Shown: positions 25,425 to 39,359 of the stretch, one piece after another
How positions within the stretch are numbered: the stretch's first letter is position 1
How the letters are laid out: each line of letters opens with the position of its first letter
Assembly (NCBI GenBank): GCA_012295275.1
Contig: CM022665.1
Coordinates: 19,298,150-19,362,149 of the forward strand
DNA length: 64,000 nucleotides
Origin: Chrysomallon squamiferum
Lineage: Eukaryota > Mollusca > Gastropoda > Neomphalida > Peltospiridae
Reading direction: 5' to 3'
The notes under the pieces: model-generated
What the model saw: the letters and a program-made list of their open reading frames with translations, nothing else
Told to the model about the DNA's origin: nothing
Databases searched by the model: none
Position numbers and translations under genes: made by a program

Positions 25425-25740
25425 AGAGGAACGAAGAAGAGAGTATTAGAGAGATATAGACAGTTCTTTGTTTGATTTCTTCTGTAATTATTCTTTCTCT
25501 TTCTTTCTCTGGTTTGTTTATTTCTTTGTCTTTTCTGCCATCACCGATTCGCACTTATGTCACACAGATAAATACTAAAATGTAATCAACTGATTTTCTT
25601 TACATATTCGAGATATGATTTTCACGAAGCAAGACATATTATCTTCACTTCCGAAAGACTATGCGATTAAACTTTTTAATATGATTTCTTTTTTTCTACA
25701 CATTTTCTATTTTGGCCAATATTTTAACAAATCAATTCTT

Positions 25741-25755
25741 TTTATTATTATTATT

Positions 25756-25841
<86 letters not shown>

Positions 25842-25856
25842 CATTATTATTATTAA
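25741..25856. repeat. (ATT)n-(ATC)n-(ATT)n microsatellite
   Basis: ATC core flanked by ATT units; it gives a poly-isoleucine open frame that is not a gene. Confidence 0.95.
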
Positions 25857-27771
25857 AGGAATTATAAGCATTTCGTGGAAAAAATAGCAAATATTTTTAA
25901 TCGATGAAAGAAAAAGAGATCTGTTTGTTTTAATGCAGGAAATGAAAGCTGTGAATGTCTACTGATCGATACTGTGAGACAGTGTAAACATTCTTATGTC
26001 AAGAGAAGTTCTATCAAATGAACGAATTTCCTTTGAATAAAGGTGGAAAACTGTCGCTTGTATGACAGAAAATCTGTAAGTAAATATTGAAAATTTGAAG
26101 ATGATATTCTCAAATAAAACATATTTATTGGGCAACAAAGCAAAAACAACCGTAACCTACATTGTATATCTGATCTATAAGAAATTTAATTATATTTCGC
26201 TGAAGCTATTTTGCTGTTGACGAACAAATACTGAACTTAATTTCTTTAGTACGTAAATTTATTTCTAAAGTGATATGATTCTTAATAGTAATCACTGTGG
26301 TAACGTTGATATTTACGATACTATAGCAATAATCGTAGTAATGGCAAATACAGTTATTGTAGTAAAAATGACTTTGGTTATGATCATAGTTAGTTAAATA
26401 CCACTAAAAATAGTAATGTAGTGTTTGAAGAGTAGTAGAAGTAGCAGAAATAGTACTGGTACAAGATGGAGTAGGAAAATAGTAACGGTAGTAGAAAGTA
26501 GTAGTATAATTGTGATATTAGTAACAGAACAAACAGAACAAACAGAAGTAGCAGAAATAGTGGTTGTAGTAGTTCTACAGTAGCAGTAGCACTAGTACTA
26601 CTAGTAGTTGTAGTAGTAGTAGTAGAATTAGTAGTAACATAGTTGCTAACGATAGTTGTATTGTTCATGTATTGTTCATCTAAAGGTGAAGGAGAGTTTC
26701 AGATGTTGCTTGATCTGGCCTCAGATTTTGAAAAAAACCAAAAACAATTCAGGTTTGATGAATGTTGGCTTCATATTTAGACGAACGATTGTTTTACAAG
26801 TTGATGAATTCTGGATTCAGATGTTGATGAATGGTGATTTTTAGATGCTGTTAAATGATAGTTTTTAGATGTTGGTGGATACTGGTTTCATATTTTGTCG
26901 AATGCTTGTATTTTTAACAATGTTTCGGGATCAGCTTTAACTAGAAACCCCCAAACACGCGCGCGTGCGCACTAATTGTTCGTTAACAGTGTATTTCTGA
27001 TGTTTGTAATGAATAGCTTATTGTGATAGCAAAACAAACAAAACACTTGAGTTTTAGAAATGTATATATTTATTGAACGTATATCGCAACAGATGTGTAA
27101 CTAAGTATCTTTGTTTATTAGAGTTGTTTTGGATCGATATAAACTATAACGTGTTTTCACGTGTTTTAAGTAGTAAATAATCTCAGTAATATTATTACAT
27201 CAATAAGACTAACAAAATATGTACAAATTTCTTTCTTTTTTTACTTTAGAAGCAAACAAATAATAAACAAAAAAACAGAACGTTTAATCATAATGTCTAC
27301 ATAGAATGTTAAAATGACTAAATGTAAAATGATCGAAAATGACCACTGTGTCAATTTTGCAAGAGAGATACAATTCAATGAAACAATATTTGAACAGTTT
27401 TGTTTATAAATTAAATTATAAATTTATTTCAAATGCAAGAGTCTGCATCAAAGGTCTTGAAAACATTTCTAAATTAAAAAAAAAAAAAAAATAAATAAAT
27501 AAAAATAGCAACATATGATTAATAATAAATATGAGATATATATAAACCAATCAACGTACGAACTAATAAACAATCAAACAAATAAGTAAATAAAAATGGC
27601 GTTTGATTCTTTGTAAACAACAAAAAAATAAAAATAAAAAAAAAGAAGAAAGAAAGAAAAGAAAAACACAACAATAAATAAAATACAAATAAATAAACAG
27701 ACAAACAAATTAAAATAGTATATACTTTTAATAAATAAATAATTTAATAAACAAACAAGCAAATAACATAT

Positions 27772-30700
27772 TCAAAAGAATCTGCTTAACTTTTTGCGTG
27801 CATTTGGTTTTCTTTGTTTTTTCCTTGTGGTTACATGTTTATGAATCAGCTCAGCAAACACCGTTATTACTGAAACAAACAGACCCGCTCCCAGAAGATA
27901 GAAAGCACTTTGTAAATCTTCCAAGTCTACAGACTTTGCCTTCGTCTGATTTTGCTTGTTACACGATTTACTGTTCGAATCTTTGTTAAGACGGCTAATA
28001 ATGGCGTCCAGCGTCCCAGAGTCTATAAGTCTCATTATACTAAAAATAATAAAGTAATACAACAATAAAAGCAAAGAGGAAGAATAATACTACATAAAAT
28101 ATCAGTTCTGAGTTATATCATTAGACAGGTGCGGTTGGTATTACTCTATTTATTTATTTATTTATTTTATTTTATTTTATTTTATTCTATTTTATTTTAT
28201 TTTATTTTATTTTATTACTATATATATATATATATATATATTATTTTTAATATTTTGGATTATTAAGTATATATTATATATTAAAATGACAAAAAGAAAA
28301 AACAAAAAATACGCTGAGAATATTTCATTATTTAAGAATTTTTTCCTAACGTTTCTTCAGTCAAGTTTTTAATATGTAACGTCTTGACAACCTGTTAGAG
28401 AACACAGCAGTGAAGTCGGAGTTGAATGGGAGACCAAATGTATAAGTAACTGGAACTGATAACTTAGGAACAATCACTTGAAGGTCGCAGTCAGCAGAAG
28501 CCCAAGCTTTCAGAATGTCGTAATGGTTGACAAAAACATATGACCCGTTTTGCAGTTTTGGTAGATGTCTTGGTAATTCTCCGTACCATTTGTGCAGTCG
28601 TTTGTCCTCAATTCGCGCCCACAGGCGTTTATCTTCACCCTGCATTCATTCGAAACTCATCATTTATTTTCTAATCTCTAACTTTAACAGCAAACTAAAC
28701 ACTCAAATACTGTAAATAATGTTGATGCTAAACATGAAAATGAAACACAAATAATGTTTCTTTTAGGGAACATATTACAAATCCTTCGATAAAGAAAACA
28801 CTGTTGAATCAACATCTACAGATATATACTATAATAATAATTAAAAAAAATTCGTTGATCTAGTTTGTTTATAAAAACCGAGTTTACGACGTTAGTTTCA
28901 CCATTTTCTTGTTAAACAATTACATGATAAAACGCAACAGTTAAATTATATTCTCTTTGACGAAGGAGAAATGTAATAAAAATAACAAAATGACTAATAT
29001 GAAATAATTATAAGTGGTACTATATATATAAGTAAAAGAAAGAAGAAAAAGTTGTTTTAGGCGTTATTATAAATGTTTCGTCCGCACTACAAAACCTGCA
29101 GTTTAAATATTTTATGTATAAAATAAAACATAGAAAATATCTTACATTTTTTAGAGTTCTAAACGGATAATTTCCAGTTGATCCCCACGTGAACGAATCT
29201 TCATCTAATACATCTTCTACAGTGTGAAACTTGATGTTTTCCACATTCACTGTCAAAAAAGCGATCAAGTTGGCTGAATACACAGCAGAGATGATTGTAG
29301 AAAATAACAGCCAAAAACCAATAGCGAAACGTCCACTCATAGAATCTGGCAAGTGCTGTCCTCCTGAAATCAAACAGAAACAAAAGATAGTTAATTTATA
29401 GAATTAGCAAAATAACAGTAACTAGAGTAAAGAAAATTAAATCATATTATTATATACATACAGAAAGTGAGTGAGCGGAAAAAAAAAAAAAATAAGAAGA
29501 AAAAATTAAAAGAAAAAGAAAAAGAAGGGAAGAAAAGAGGAAGAATTTATTAATATCAAAAAAAAAAAATAATAATAATAATATGATAATAACAACAATA
29601 ATAAAAATAAAAACATACTATAAACATACCGTGTTTTATTAGCGAGCCGTACGCATACCACGTGAAGTGTCTGAGAATCTGCCAGACAGTGCAAACTTGG
29701 CGAGCTTCTGGCGAGTAATACGGATTGGTCCATTCAGTGAACACCATGAAACAAACAATGAACACCAGCGAGGCGCCAATACACAGAAACACTTCAAACT
29801 GGAACGGGTGAACTAGAGTGAGCCACCTTGTGGATTCTGAGATGGGCTTCTTGAAAATAACGACAATTCTGTCCCACGAGTACGGAATAGTGAAGTCCAT
29901 CTTGTCAATCCGGTCAGGCTGAGGAATGAGCGGGGCGGCTATCAGATCTATTTCCTTTAAGATAAATACATTGTTTCGTTCTTTCATTCCTTCACGATAA
30001 ATAAATGTGTTAATTCTTTCATTCCTTCGTTCGTAGATTAATTAGTATATAGATTCAGTTAACTTTGTAGCTCTACGGAATCAAACTGTTGTAAACAGAA
30101 ACTTGGATATTCCAATATAAAGAAAAAAAGATAAGAATTCAGAAGGATCGTGAAGGAAAAGAAAATAGTCATAGTTTATTTTTCCTGTTAATTAATGTTA
30201 AATAAATGATCCATAATTTTCTTTACATTATTCACTATAATGCTGTTGTAGATGCAGCTATTATTAAAACAATAAACAATAATCTTGTATTTTGTGATAA
30301 GTAATTTCTGATTTCAGATTAATTATTCACTATAAAATGTACTAGTTATATACACTAGCCTGATTTAGAATCTGTGCCACCATTCCATTGTAAGTTCCAT
30401 TACCAAAGTTTTTTCCCCATTGACCATCTGGTGGTTCCACAATTATATAGCTAGAAGAAAATTTACAAAACATGCAAATAATCAAAATATAATTTTTAAA
30501 TCTTTTTGCTTATTACTGTTTATTCACGTTATTATATAACATGTTTAACATACATAATTTCATTTTTCTTTTGAAATATATTTTCCCCTCTGTTGTTTTT
30601 GTTCTGAAGAATCTTTCTGTGGGCCCACGTTTGTCTTCTTATTTTAGTTTATTTTCGCGTTAAAATGCTGACAACAGAAACTTAATATTCATACAGAATT

Positions 30701-32450
30701 TTTACTCAAGTCATGTAATCTTCCTTTCACAAACACCTTTAAAACAACAATTTCTGTATATGAAACATCCGCAAATGAAATAATATATTATGCTCACGGA
30801 ATATAATAAGGGAATGGTATTGATTTTTCACTTCAATAAATCTTGTGTTACTGAAACTTACCTGAAATTCAGACGGTGTGAGATGATGTTAAGAATGCTG
30901 ATACACAGTCCGGTGTAAACGTTCGTTCCGTTTTTCTTATTTCTTATAACATAGGTGTGAAACTACAAAACAGTAATTATATTAACCATGCATTCCATTT
31001 TTAAGAGACAATTAAATTTGTTATATTTTCAGTATCTCTACAAATAAATAAAAGTTATTCTTAAAATCTGCTGGCTAACTGATGCTACAAGAATGATTAA
31101 TTGACAACTGTCACTTATATCTAGTAAGGCAAAAAAAAAAAAATGCAAACTATAATAAGTTTTGTCGTAATATTATTTTAAAATTAATTTTTTAAATTAG
31201 TTTAATTAAGGAATTTGAGCATGTATATGCACTAATATGAATGTCCTTATTAAAGAAGAAGACACAAAAGAACACAGCTAAGAACAAAAATAAACATTAT
31301 TTCACAGATCTGTGTGATCCTGTATCTTACCGGGAGAGTGGAAACAGTTAAAGTTATGTTATTCATCCCGTACTGTGTTAAAGGATACAATTTGCTGATA
31401 AGAATGCTGGAATTGTCTGGTACGGTTTCACCGACGTAATCCCTCTCTCTATTACAAATATTACTTGATACATTCTTCAAACGCTTATCGAAGAAATAAA
31501 AACAAAAAATTTAAAAAAATCAAATATCTATATAAAAAAATACAATAATACACACTCACATACATACTAAAATATTTGATTAATTTTATTTTTGTAAAAA
31601 AAAGATATAATATATTAATATTCTTGATTTTTATATGATAGTCATTACATTGGTCATAAAGGTAAACGAATTCATAGTGAATAAGTGATTATACATACAA
31701 AAACATATCTTTTTCATCACTAAGATAGACAGAAATAAGTTTATATATTAAGGTGTATCAAATACATTTCAACATACCACTGATGACAAATGCTTTGTCT
31801 CTGAGACAATGAAGGCCACATTTTGTAAAGCTGAAGACCAAGCTCTGGCCAGTTCTCTTTCTGTTTTCTCTATTGCAATAAGCCATAGTGATTTCATATC
31901 GAATGCTGAGAAACGATGAAGTGACATCTTGACTTCAGTAATCTGTAACATATACATATATGAAAATAGAACATTCTTGTATTAGTATGTATCGGTCGAT
32001 CCAATGGAGGGAGTTCTGTATTTTGCGGCAGGATTTTTTGTCCGTGCAATTAAAACTCATTCCATTGTAAATATTGTATTATCAACTTTCTGAAAATCAT
32101 GTATTGCTGGAAAAGCTTGGATTTTGTGCCCTTATAACTTCAAAGTTTATTTATTCTACGTAACAAATGTAATCTAAAATATTAACAACAGTTTGTGGTA
32201 ACCGATATAATAAAACAGATTTTTTTACTATTTGTAGAGCTTGTCGTCTTCCAAGGGGAGAGCAGATAACCATCACATTAACTGTGAATTTGTTTTTAAA
32301 TAACCGGTGATGCTGCTGTGTTAGAATATTTGTGAAGTTGGCAGATTCTGTCTTGTCAATATTTAAAAGTAAATATTGTTGTTTGTGCATATCATTCCAT
32401 TCTACAATGTGCTCTGCAATAAAATAAAACATAATATAAATACATAAACA

Positions 32451-32492
<42 letters not shown>

Positions 32493-33029
32493 CAAGAGAA
32501 TTAAAGTATATTTTAATAAAAGAATAAAAGATGTAAATTCATAAATTAATTCTGGATTTGTCAGAAACTGGTAAAATACAGAATAATGTTAGCACAAACA
32601 CAAACGTACGCATATTAACGACCATCTTATGCCAGGTAGTAAGTAATATTATTAAATATGGTAGGAATAGTAGATGAAAATAACATTCAAAGATTTTAAA
32701 ACCCCACTAATAATATACTTTAGCATCATAATAAAAGTTTTAAAGAACCTGTGCAGTTGTCTGTTATAATGATAATTTCTGTCCACTTCATTCTGTTGGC
32801 TAGCTCCCACATTACACTGTTTATCTGAATAACAGGTTCAGAACAGAAACGTTTTTCCCTTTCTAACTCAGAATCTCGGAGATACGAAGAGCTGCTGTGT
32901 GAGTCTGACCGGTGACTGTCTGTCAGCGAATACAAACACACGACTGTAAAAGGTTTAGCTCCATCTGGAGAAGTATTTCTTATTTTAACGTCCAGGTGTG
33001 ACCAGCAGTTTTCTGTTGCTAATAATAAC

Positions 33030-33088
<59 letters not shown>

Positions 33089-33092
33089 TAAC

Positions 33093-33145
<53 letters not shown>

Positions 33146-33820
33146 TAATAATAATAATAATAATAATAATCAATAATAATAATAATAAATGATAATAATA
33201 ATTATAATATTGGTAATGATGATGATGATGATGATGCGATGACGATGACGACGGTGATAATAGTAATAATAAGAAAAATGATACCAACAAGAAATTTTTT
33301 GGCAATAATACAAATATAAAAGATAACTACAAAAACAAGAAGTATTACGTAGTTGTAATACAGTGGGAGCAAAAACATGGGAAAAAAAAGTATTTTAACA
33401 TTTGATACGCTTAAATTAAAAGGTTTTCGGTAGTTAGATTCTTATTACAGAGTTTAACCTTGGCTCGGTGGAAATGTCACATACCTAAGAATGGTTTTAT
33501 AACTTTAAATCATATAACGTTCAAAGCTATAAGTTTTAAAAAATAAAGTTGTTAAAACAATATAATTTAAAAATGCTGTTTGCATGACATTTCTCTGAAA
33601 TAAAACATATCAAAAATAACCTTTTAGATTTATAACAACAACAACAACAACAACAATAGTTTGTTTGGATTTTTTCCTCCAAATGTTTTTTAAGTTGTCT
33701 CTTACCTTTTTTTCGCACGTTTTGCGAAACAGCTAAAAAACTGATTGCTACAGTCCAGAAAATCTCACGTAAATTCAACATTTTTCTCTGTATTGTGTAT
33801 AGCATTACTTTCCAAGACAT
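27772..33820 (-). CDS. Ionotropic glutamate receptor-like / IR-type channel subunit (receptor C)
   Basis: Eleven minus-strand exons: 33820-33706, 33018-32749, 32413-32229, 31942-31778, 31483-31331, 30962-30862, 30450-30360, 29954-29630, 29363-29146, 28639-28392, 28039-27772 (2139 nt, 712 aa). A signal peptide lies in MLNLREIFWTVAISFLAVSQ; the ATG at 33781 places it at the very N-terminus and may be the true start. The amino-terminal domain runs to about 295. S1 has EPPDGQWG and GTYNGMVAQI, ligand arginine R375 in PQPDRIDKMDF, M1 about 412-432, pore YAYGSLIKHGG (K467 at the Q/R position), M3 ending YSANLIAFLTV (497-507), and M4 about 662-688. S2 has FVNHYDILKAW where other receptors have the ligand acid. 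Exon 7 ends CAG|GCTAGT, a GC donor, or uses a GT six bases on, giving 714 aa. It is a close paralogue of receptor B, arranged head to tail with it. Agonist unknown. Confidence 0.9.
28144..28241. repeat. (TTTA)n-(TTTTA)n-(TA)n microsatellite
   Basis: Pentanucleotide TTTTA block with TTTA at the left and TA at the right, in the last intron of receptor C. Confidence 0.93.
29489..29585. repeat. A-rich low-complexity tract
   Basis: Poly-A, AAAG and AAT units in the intron after receptor C exon 8; on the sense strand it is a T-rich tract just downstream of the donor. Confidence 0.8.
32451..32482. repeat. (CA)n microsatellite
   Basis: CACACA run followed by a short TA run, in intron 2 of receptor C, 38 bp upstream of the exon 3 acceptor in gene sense. 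Confidence 0.93.
33020..33200. repeat. (AAT)n microsatellite abutting a splice acceptor
   Basis: About 170 bp of AAT units with a few AAC interruptions. It begins directly at the 3' splice site of receptor C exon 2; on the sense strand the repeat reads TTA...TTATTAG and its last unit supplies the acceptor AG. Confidence 0.95.
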
Positions 33821-35558
33821 ATCAGTTAAAGTTCGAACGCGTCCAGAAAAATGTGTTTACTTTGCAATAAGCCCAATTATTCTGTCTATTAGTTGAAGGA
33901 AATCTTATTTCAAGAAAACAGGTCACAAATTGTTTAAACAATCGAACGAGACAAATTTATCAATTATTGTGACCGATATTCTAAGATTTTAAACAAGCTA
34001 ATATCAAAAGCCGAAAAGGATGTCCACGAAGAATTCAGAGTATATACTACAGTCAGTTCAAGGTGACAGGAAAAATTAAGTATTCATTATAAAATGTACT
34101 TAGATGTCCGATTCCAATTAATTTTTACCGATTAATGTTGCTTTTCATAATCATTGTATGTATGTATGTATGTATGTATGTATAAAATTAAAGCTGTTTT
34201 TTATTTATTTTTTGTAAAACATATTTTATCTTGGAATCAATAATAATTAAATACATGCATAATGATGATGAATTTGGATGATAAGTAAATTTTGTCTTAC
34301 TTACCAACCTAAACCTGTCTACAAATATATAGATAAACTCGTCAAAAAAACACAGAATCAATTTTACCGTCTATTTTTCTGTTATTGATATATATTTTCT
34401 TTTAAAGTTTCTATTAACGTAATGTTCAGGTTTTATGTTTACATTTCTAAATACAGTGTCATCCTCACAAAAATCTAAAAAAATGAAAATAAATAAAATA
34501 AAGCGGTCAAAAATAAATAAAAATGTAAATAACAACAGCAGCAACAACAACAATAACAATAATAACAAAATAAATTAATAAACAGTTAACTATTTTCTAT
34601 GTACTGAACTATATTAACATAGTTCGATGATATATGACTGTATTATTGTTTTTTCTTCTGTGCATGGGTCATTTAGTTTTAGAATAGATTTCTTAACCTT
34701 GCCAGACTAATATAAAGTTGTCTTAATGAGATATAACGTTACTGATTTTGTTATTTTAGTTAGTCTCTCTTCACTGTGTTATGCACTTTTGGATTTATTT
34801 CTTCAAATGAGGAAATAAAACTATTACTACAGTGGTAAAAACAATTTATTTGGAAAATTCTGCTGCAAATAAATATCATAAGTAAACAAACCTTTGTAGT
34901 GTGATTACTTACCTTAATATCGATCATTTTTTAATTCACCGAAAAATGTGTGAATGCAAATCACCGAAATACGCAATAAAATTAGAAAGCTAACGCCAGA
35001 CCATTCATTTTTTTTTTTTTCTTTAGTCTTATGCAAAAGTGAAGCAAGAAGCGCATCACAAGCAAATCATTCGATGTCTTCTTTCACTGAGACTCAACCA
35101 GGCTCTAAAATATCATAAACTTTTCAAGGTATGTGTAATCAAGAAAACAAAACAGGCATGAACACACGCACACACAAACATAGAAAAGGCACCAATTTTC
35201 AATACCTGGATGAATTTCTTTAAGAGAAGCTGGCTAATTATTATAGAACTGCTATTAGTTTTTGTCACCACTCCAAGATTTGACACACATGGTTTTTTTC
35301 TTTTTTTTTTTTTTTTTTTTTTTCATATTCTTTTAAAAATACCTTAATTCCTTAGAGCTCTTTGAACAACAGGTAGGCATACCGAACAAGAGAAGGAACC
35401 TTACTAAAAAATCAGCCAGCCTGTCTTTGTCTTTTGCATATGCTAAATTATCTTTCTGCTGCGATGTGAGATCTAACCTAATGTTCGCAATTTAATGAAA
35501 AAAAAAAAACCTTGTTAACATGTTCATCTTTAAGTGTATACTAGAATCAGAATTTGAT

Positions 35559-35596
<38 letters not shown>

Positions 35597-37483
35597 TAAA
35601 CAGAAGTCAAATCTTTGAATGATAATAATGTAATAAGAACAGATTCTAAATCATATTCTGCAGCACTGAGTTCACTTTGAAAAAATGTACTGTTTGTATC
35701 ATGTCTTTATTAGGAACCGTGATTAACAAACAAAAAATTACTACTACTACTACTACTACTGCTACTGCTGCTGCTACTACTACTACCAATAATAATAATA
35801 AAAAGAATGAAAAAAAATCAAATGGGCACAAAGCTACCAATCTGAAATAGGCATCAACAGATTTCGGACACTTTAGACATTCCGGGTATTTTTGACGCTA
35901 TTTTTGTCAAAATTAAACACCCACACCATTATAACGCTAGACTATTAAAAATAAAAGGTAACACTCGAAGATCCCCCCTCCAACACACAGATAAAGCAAC
36001 TTTGCAATTAATGTGAAGTATTGCTCTAAGACCGGAAAAACAAATATGCGGGATTTCACTTGCGCCATTTTAATTGATCACTATATAAATACAATGTTAA
36101 AAATTAAATGTCTGGTGTATTAAAGCATTTCAACTGGATTTACATTTACCTGTAAAAATCAACATTAATTTATTTTTCAGACAATAACCCACTACTTTCT
36201 TTTCACATCGGAGGGTGGGGTTTATTATAAGCCTTGTTTATTTCTGTCTCAAATTTAAAAAACAAAGAAGCGACAAGTGTAATCGTAAATAGTAGGTTTA
36301 CTTAATGAGTTAAATATATACATTACAAGTTTCTAAGAATATAGCTATTATAAAGAAGAACAAGTCCATGAACGAAGAATGCATCCAGATAAAGTCGATA
36401 AAAAAAAAAAAAAAAAAAAAAGAAGAAGAAGAAATATACACATTTGACCACTGGACCGTCAATACTTCAAAGTAACGTGCGGCCTTAAAACAGTGCTTCT
36501 TATAATATGAATGGATCCTCTAAAATGTCTAATAAAATTTAAAAAAAAATTAAAACAAATAAAAACAGGGGTGCGTTATAGTCCGGAAAATACGCCAAAA
36601 CAAAACTGTATTGCGTAACGCTGTTCAATACACCTCCCCCCTTGTAACGCCACACGACGCTTGATTATTCAAATCAAACTCTCGGCAAACTCGTGATGGT
36701 CTGCGCAAGCGCAATCGCAGATAACCTGAGTTAATCTTTCAAGATCAAGCTCATACCGTATCACTACCAAAATGGAACCATTTTCGCTGCCTAGGCTATA
36801 TAACGGCGCTTCGTTATACTGGCGTTGGGTCGGGGCTAAATATTGGTGAAACAAACGAGTATTTCATACGTTTTATTTATGGCAAGAACGTAACTTTCCA
36901 TAACGTTTCCTTAGCCAAACTTTTAAGGTCCTGGAAATAGCATGGACCAACTGGAACGATAACTCATAACGGCACAAATTACGTCAATGCCTCCAGAATT
37001 TCACCGATTTAATGGGTGCAAACTACACCTCAATGTTTTTTTCTGATAATGTTGGGTTCTGATATGGGGAATATTGCCAACTAGAAAAGTTAATACATTA
37101 ATCTTATACCGAATTATAATTTTAGTTTATTATAAACGCATTTGCACAAAAATAATCCAGTTTGAATAATTTGATTAAGTTGGAAAAGTAGTTACAAAAG
37201 GCGCAGGATATCATGGTTTGATAATATGAACAACCATCCTTATCTTTATCAGTGTAAATCCAAGGTGGCAGCGTCAAATGCTGTTGCATACTTTTAAACA
37301 CGTATTCGTTCATAATGCAATCAATTCTACATGGATTATTAAAAGTAATTTGGCGAAACATGTCATTCAATGCCTCGTATACATAGATGTCCATTATTAA
37401 TTAGAAGTTGCTGCAAAGGTCGAAACCATTTTTTCTTCTTTTTTTGGTTTATTTTGACGTCATACGATCTCGTACTATATATA

Positions 37484-37514
<31 letters not shown>

Positions 37515-39359
37515 ATTAAACGTGAGAAATATATTAGAAATGAAAGATAGATGAAACATGTTCTTTGATTTTAATGTTGGTGGTTTAGGCGTATAAGAAA
37601 AAATGGTTTAGGTTTACCCAATACCACGAATTCTGACACCGTCGCAAATTGCGGTCCTCAAGTCTATTATTTAACCTCGACAAATGCAACTAGATTTTAT
37701 GTCACGTTTCCACCACAACTTTGTTTTGTATACCTGAACCCCTCGTAACAGATTTTGTTCCACCCTTATTGCTATGAATAATTTCCATATTAATCATATT
37801 TCTGATACTAGAGCAAGCTGGAGAATATATAGTGAAACACATTTTAACATGGGGCATTTTGTAAATCATTTACAGTAGGAAGCCCTTAGTTTAAATCTAT
37901 CCTAATCAGTAAACTAAACCCAAGCTAGACCCCATATGTAGCTCCTTTCTTTAATCTAGCCTAATCAATGAGCTTAAGAATTACCCCATGCATACTTATG
38001 ATACTATGATACCACATTCAATACTCTACAAACCCATACATTTTGTGACTTTTTCCAATCATCATATGGACACTGACACGTTACTCTGCTAAAACTCCAC
38101 AGCAGACAGTTCTGAGTACATAGCTGTAAAACGATATGTGATTCCGTAATTTTTTATTTTTTGTAATAGTTATTTCCATTTTCAATATATTAGAGATGGT
38201 ATTTATATGCAAAAAGCACACTCATCATGTGTTATTTGGATGATTGCCTTGATACCAGTTTTACAACAGAAAATTGAAAAAAATAATAATAATAATAATA
38301 ATTTAAAGGTCCGTCAACTGGCTGAATAAAGAAATTAGTTAAAAATTAATTTTTCACTCTATTTCGTTAAAACAAAAATCATTCAACTTCTAAAATATGT
38401 ACTATTATGTATACAAACAATGAGTTTCCTAGTTTTATTTTTTTTTTAAAAATCATTGGTCTGTGCTACTGGAAAAAAACTGATGAATTTCCAAAACACT
38501 TACAAACCCTGGACAACAAAAAAAAAAAACATATTCACCTATCTGGTACCCAGATTTGACCTTAGTCATGAACTAATACGTAAAGACTTTAGTAGGAAAT
38601 GCCACCAGACAATTATGGGGCAATTCAGTTTCTGTACTGCACCAATTCAGACTTCATATTTATTTACTTAATGTAAATCAAACAATTTTCCACACATATA
38701 TTTGAAACATTTAATCAATTATATGGTACAAATAAAAAAATAAAATAAAATAAAATAAATATATATGTATATAAAACTCCTCAAATAAATATTTACAAAA
38801 TAGATTTGTACATTTTACTATCTCACATTCAGCACAGAATGTATGTTTACGTAGCATTTTATCTTTTACATCCACATCATTAATTTATTTATATGTTTAT
38901 GTAATTATAGAATTTGTATGTGTGTATGGATGTATGTTTTGTTATGTTTCTTTGTTTTTAATTTTAAAAGAAACAATCCATTTTGTTTTGATTATTACAG
39001 ATGTTTGTGTAATGCTTAAAGATGCTAGCCATTGTCCAGCTGCTTTGTACATCAGCAATTTTAACAATTCTGAATACTGCCAATGCGAACACTTCAACTT
39101 GTGTGGATGCAGCAGAAATAGAAAGATTTACTTCCCTTAAAATGTGTGATGCCAAGATCTATGGGATTTAATTAAATTTCGTGTTTTTTTAAAAAAGGAA
39201 AAAATACTTCTGATGTGTCTTCTTTTATTTCTTTAATATTGGTAAACCACTCTATCTATATATAATTAAAAGATAATAATAAAAAATTATTATCACCATT
39301 ATACAAACATATATATAATATATGCATATTTTTTGTTTTTTACAACATGATAAAATCCA
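33821..39359. other. Gene-free stretch between receptor C and ESF1
   Basis: About 5.5 kb with no coding homology I can support. It must include the promoter of receptor C and the 3' UTR of ESF1; a minus-strand AATAAA sits at 39229-39224, 131 bp past the ESF1 stop. Simple repeats: TATG at 34155-34183, AAT at 35561-35592, ACT/GCT at 35740-35785, poly-A/AAG at 36400-36432, TA plus poly-T at 37477-37514. Short open frames at 36669-36854 and 37122-37394 (minus) have no recognised motif. Confidence 0.6.
39224..39229 (-). terminator. Candidate ESF1 polyadenylation signal
   Basis: AATAAA on the minus strand, 131 bp downstream of the ESF1 stop codon. Position is plausible, but AT-rich context makes chance matches common. 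Confidence 0.4.

Larger units (their letters stand above)
24578..27771. other. Intergenic stretch between receptor B (5' end) and receptor C (3' end)
   Basis: No exon homology was seen. It must hold the promoter of receptor B and the 3' UTR of receptor C. It contains compound microsatellites at 25332-25424 (ATT/GTT) and 25741-25856 (ATT/ATC), and a diffuse GTA/GTAGTA-rich zone at about 26290-26670. Confidence 0.6.

Noticed and set aside
25615-25887. Open frame with a long isoleucine run
   Set aside because: Translation of an ATT/ATC microsatellite; no conserved protein has this.
32985-33305. Open frames with poly-I, poly-L and poly-N
   Set aside because: Translations of the AAT microsatellite in intron 1 of receptor C; only the 33018-32749 part is an exon.
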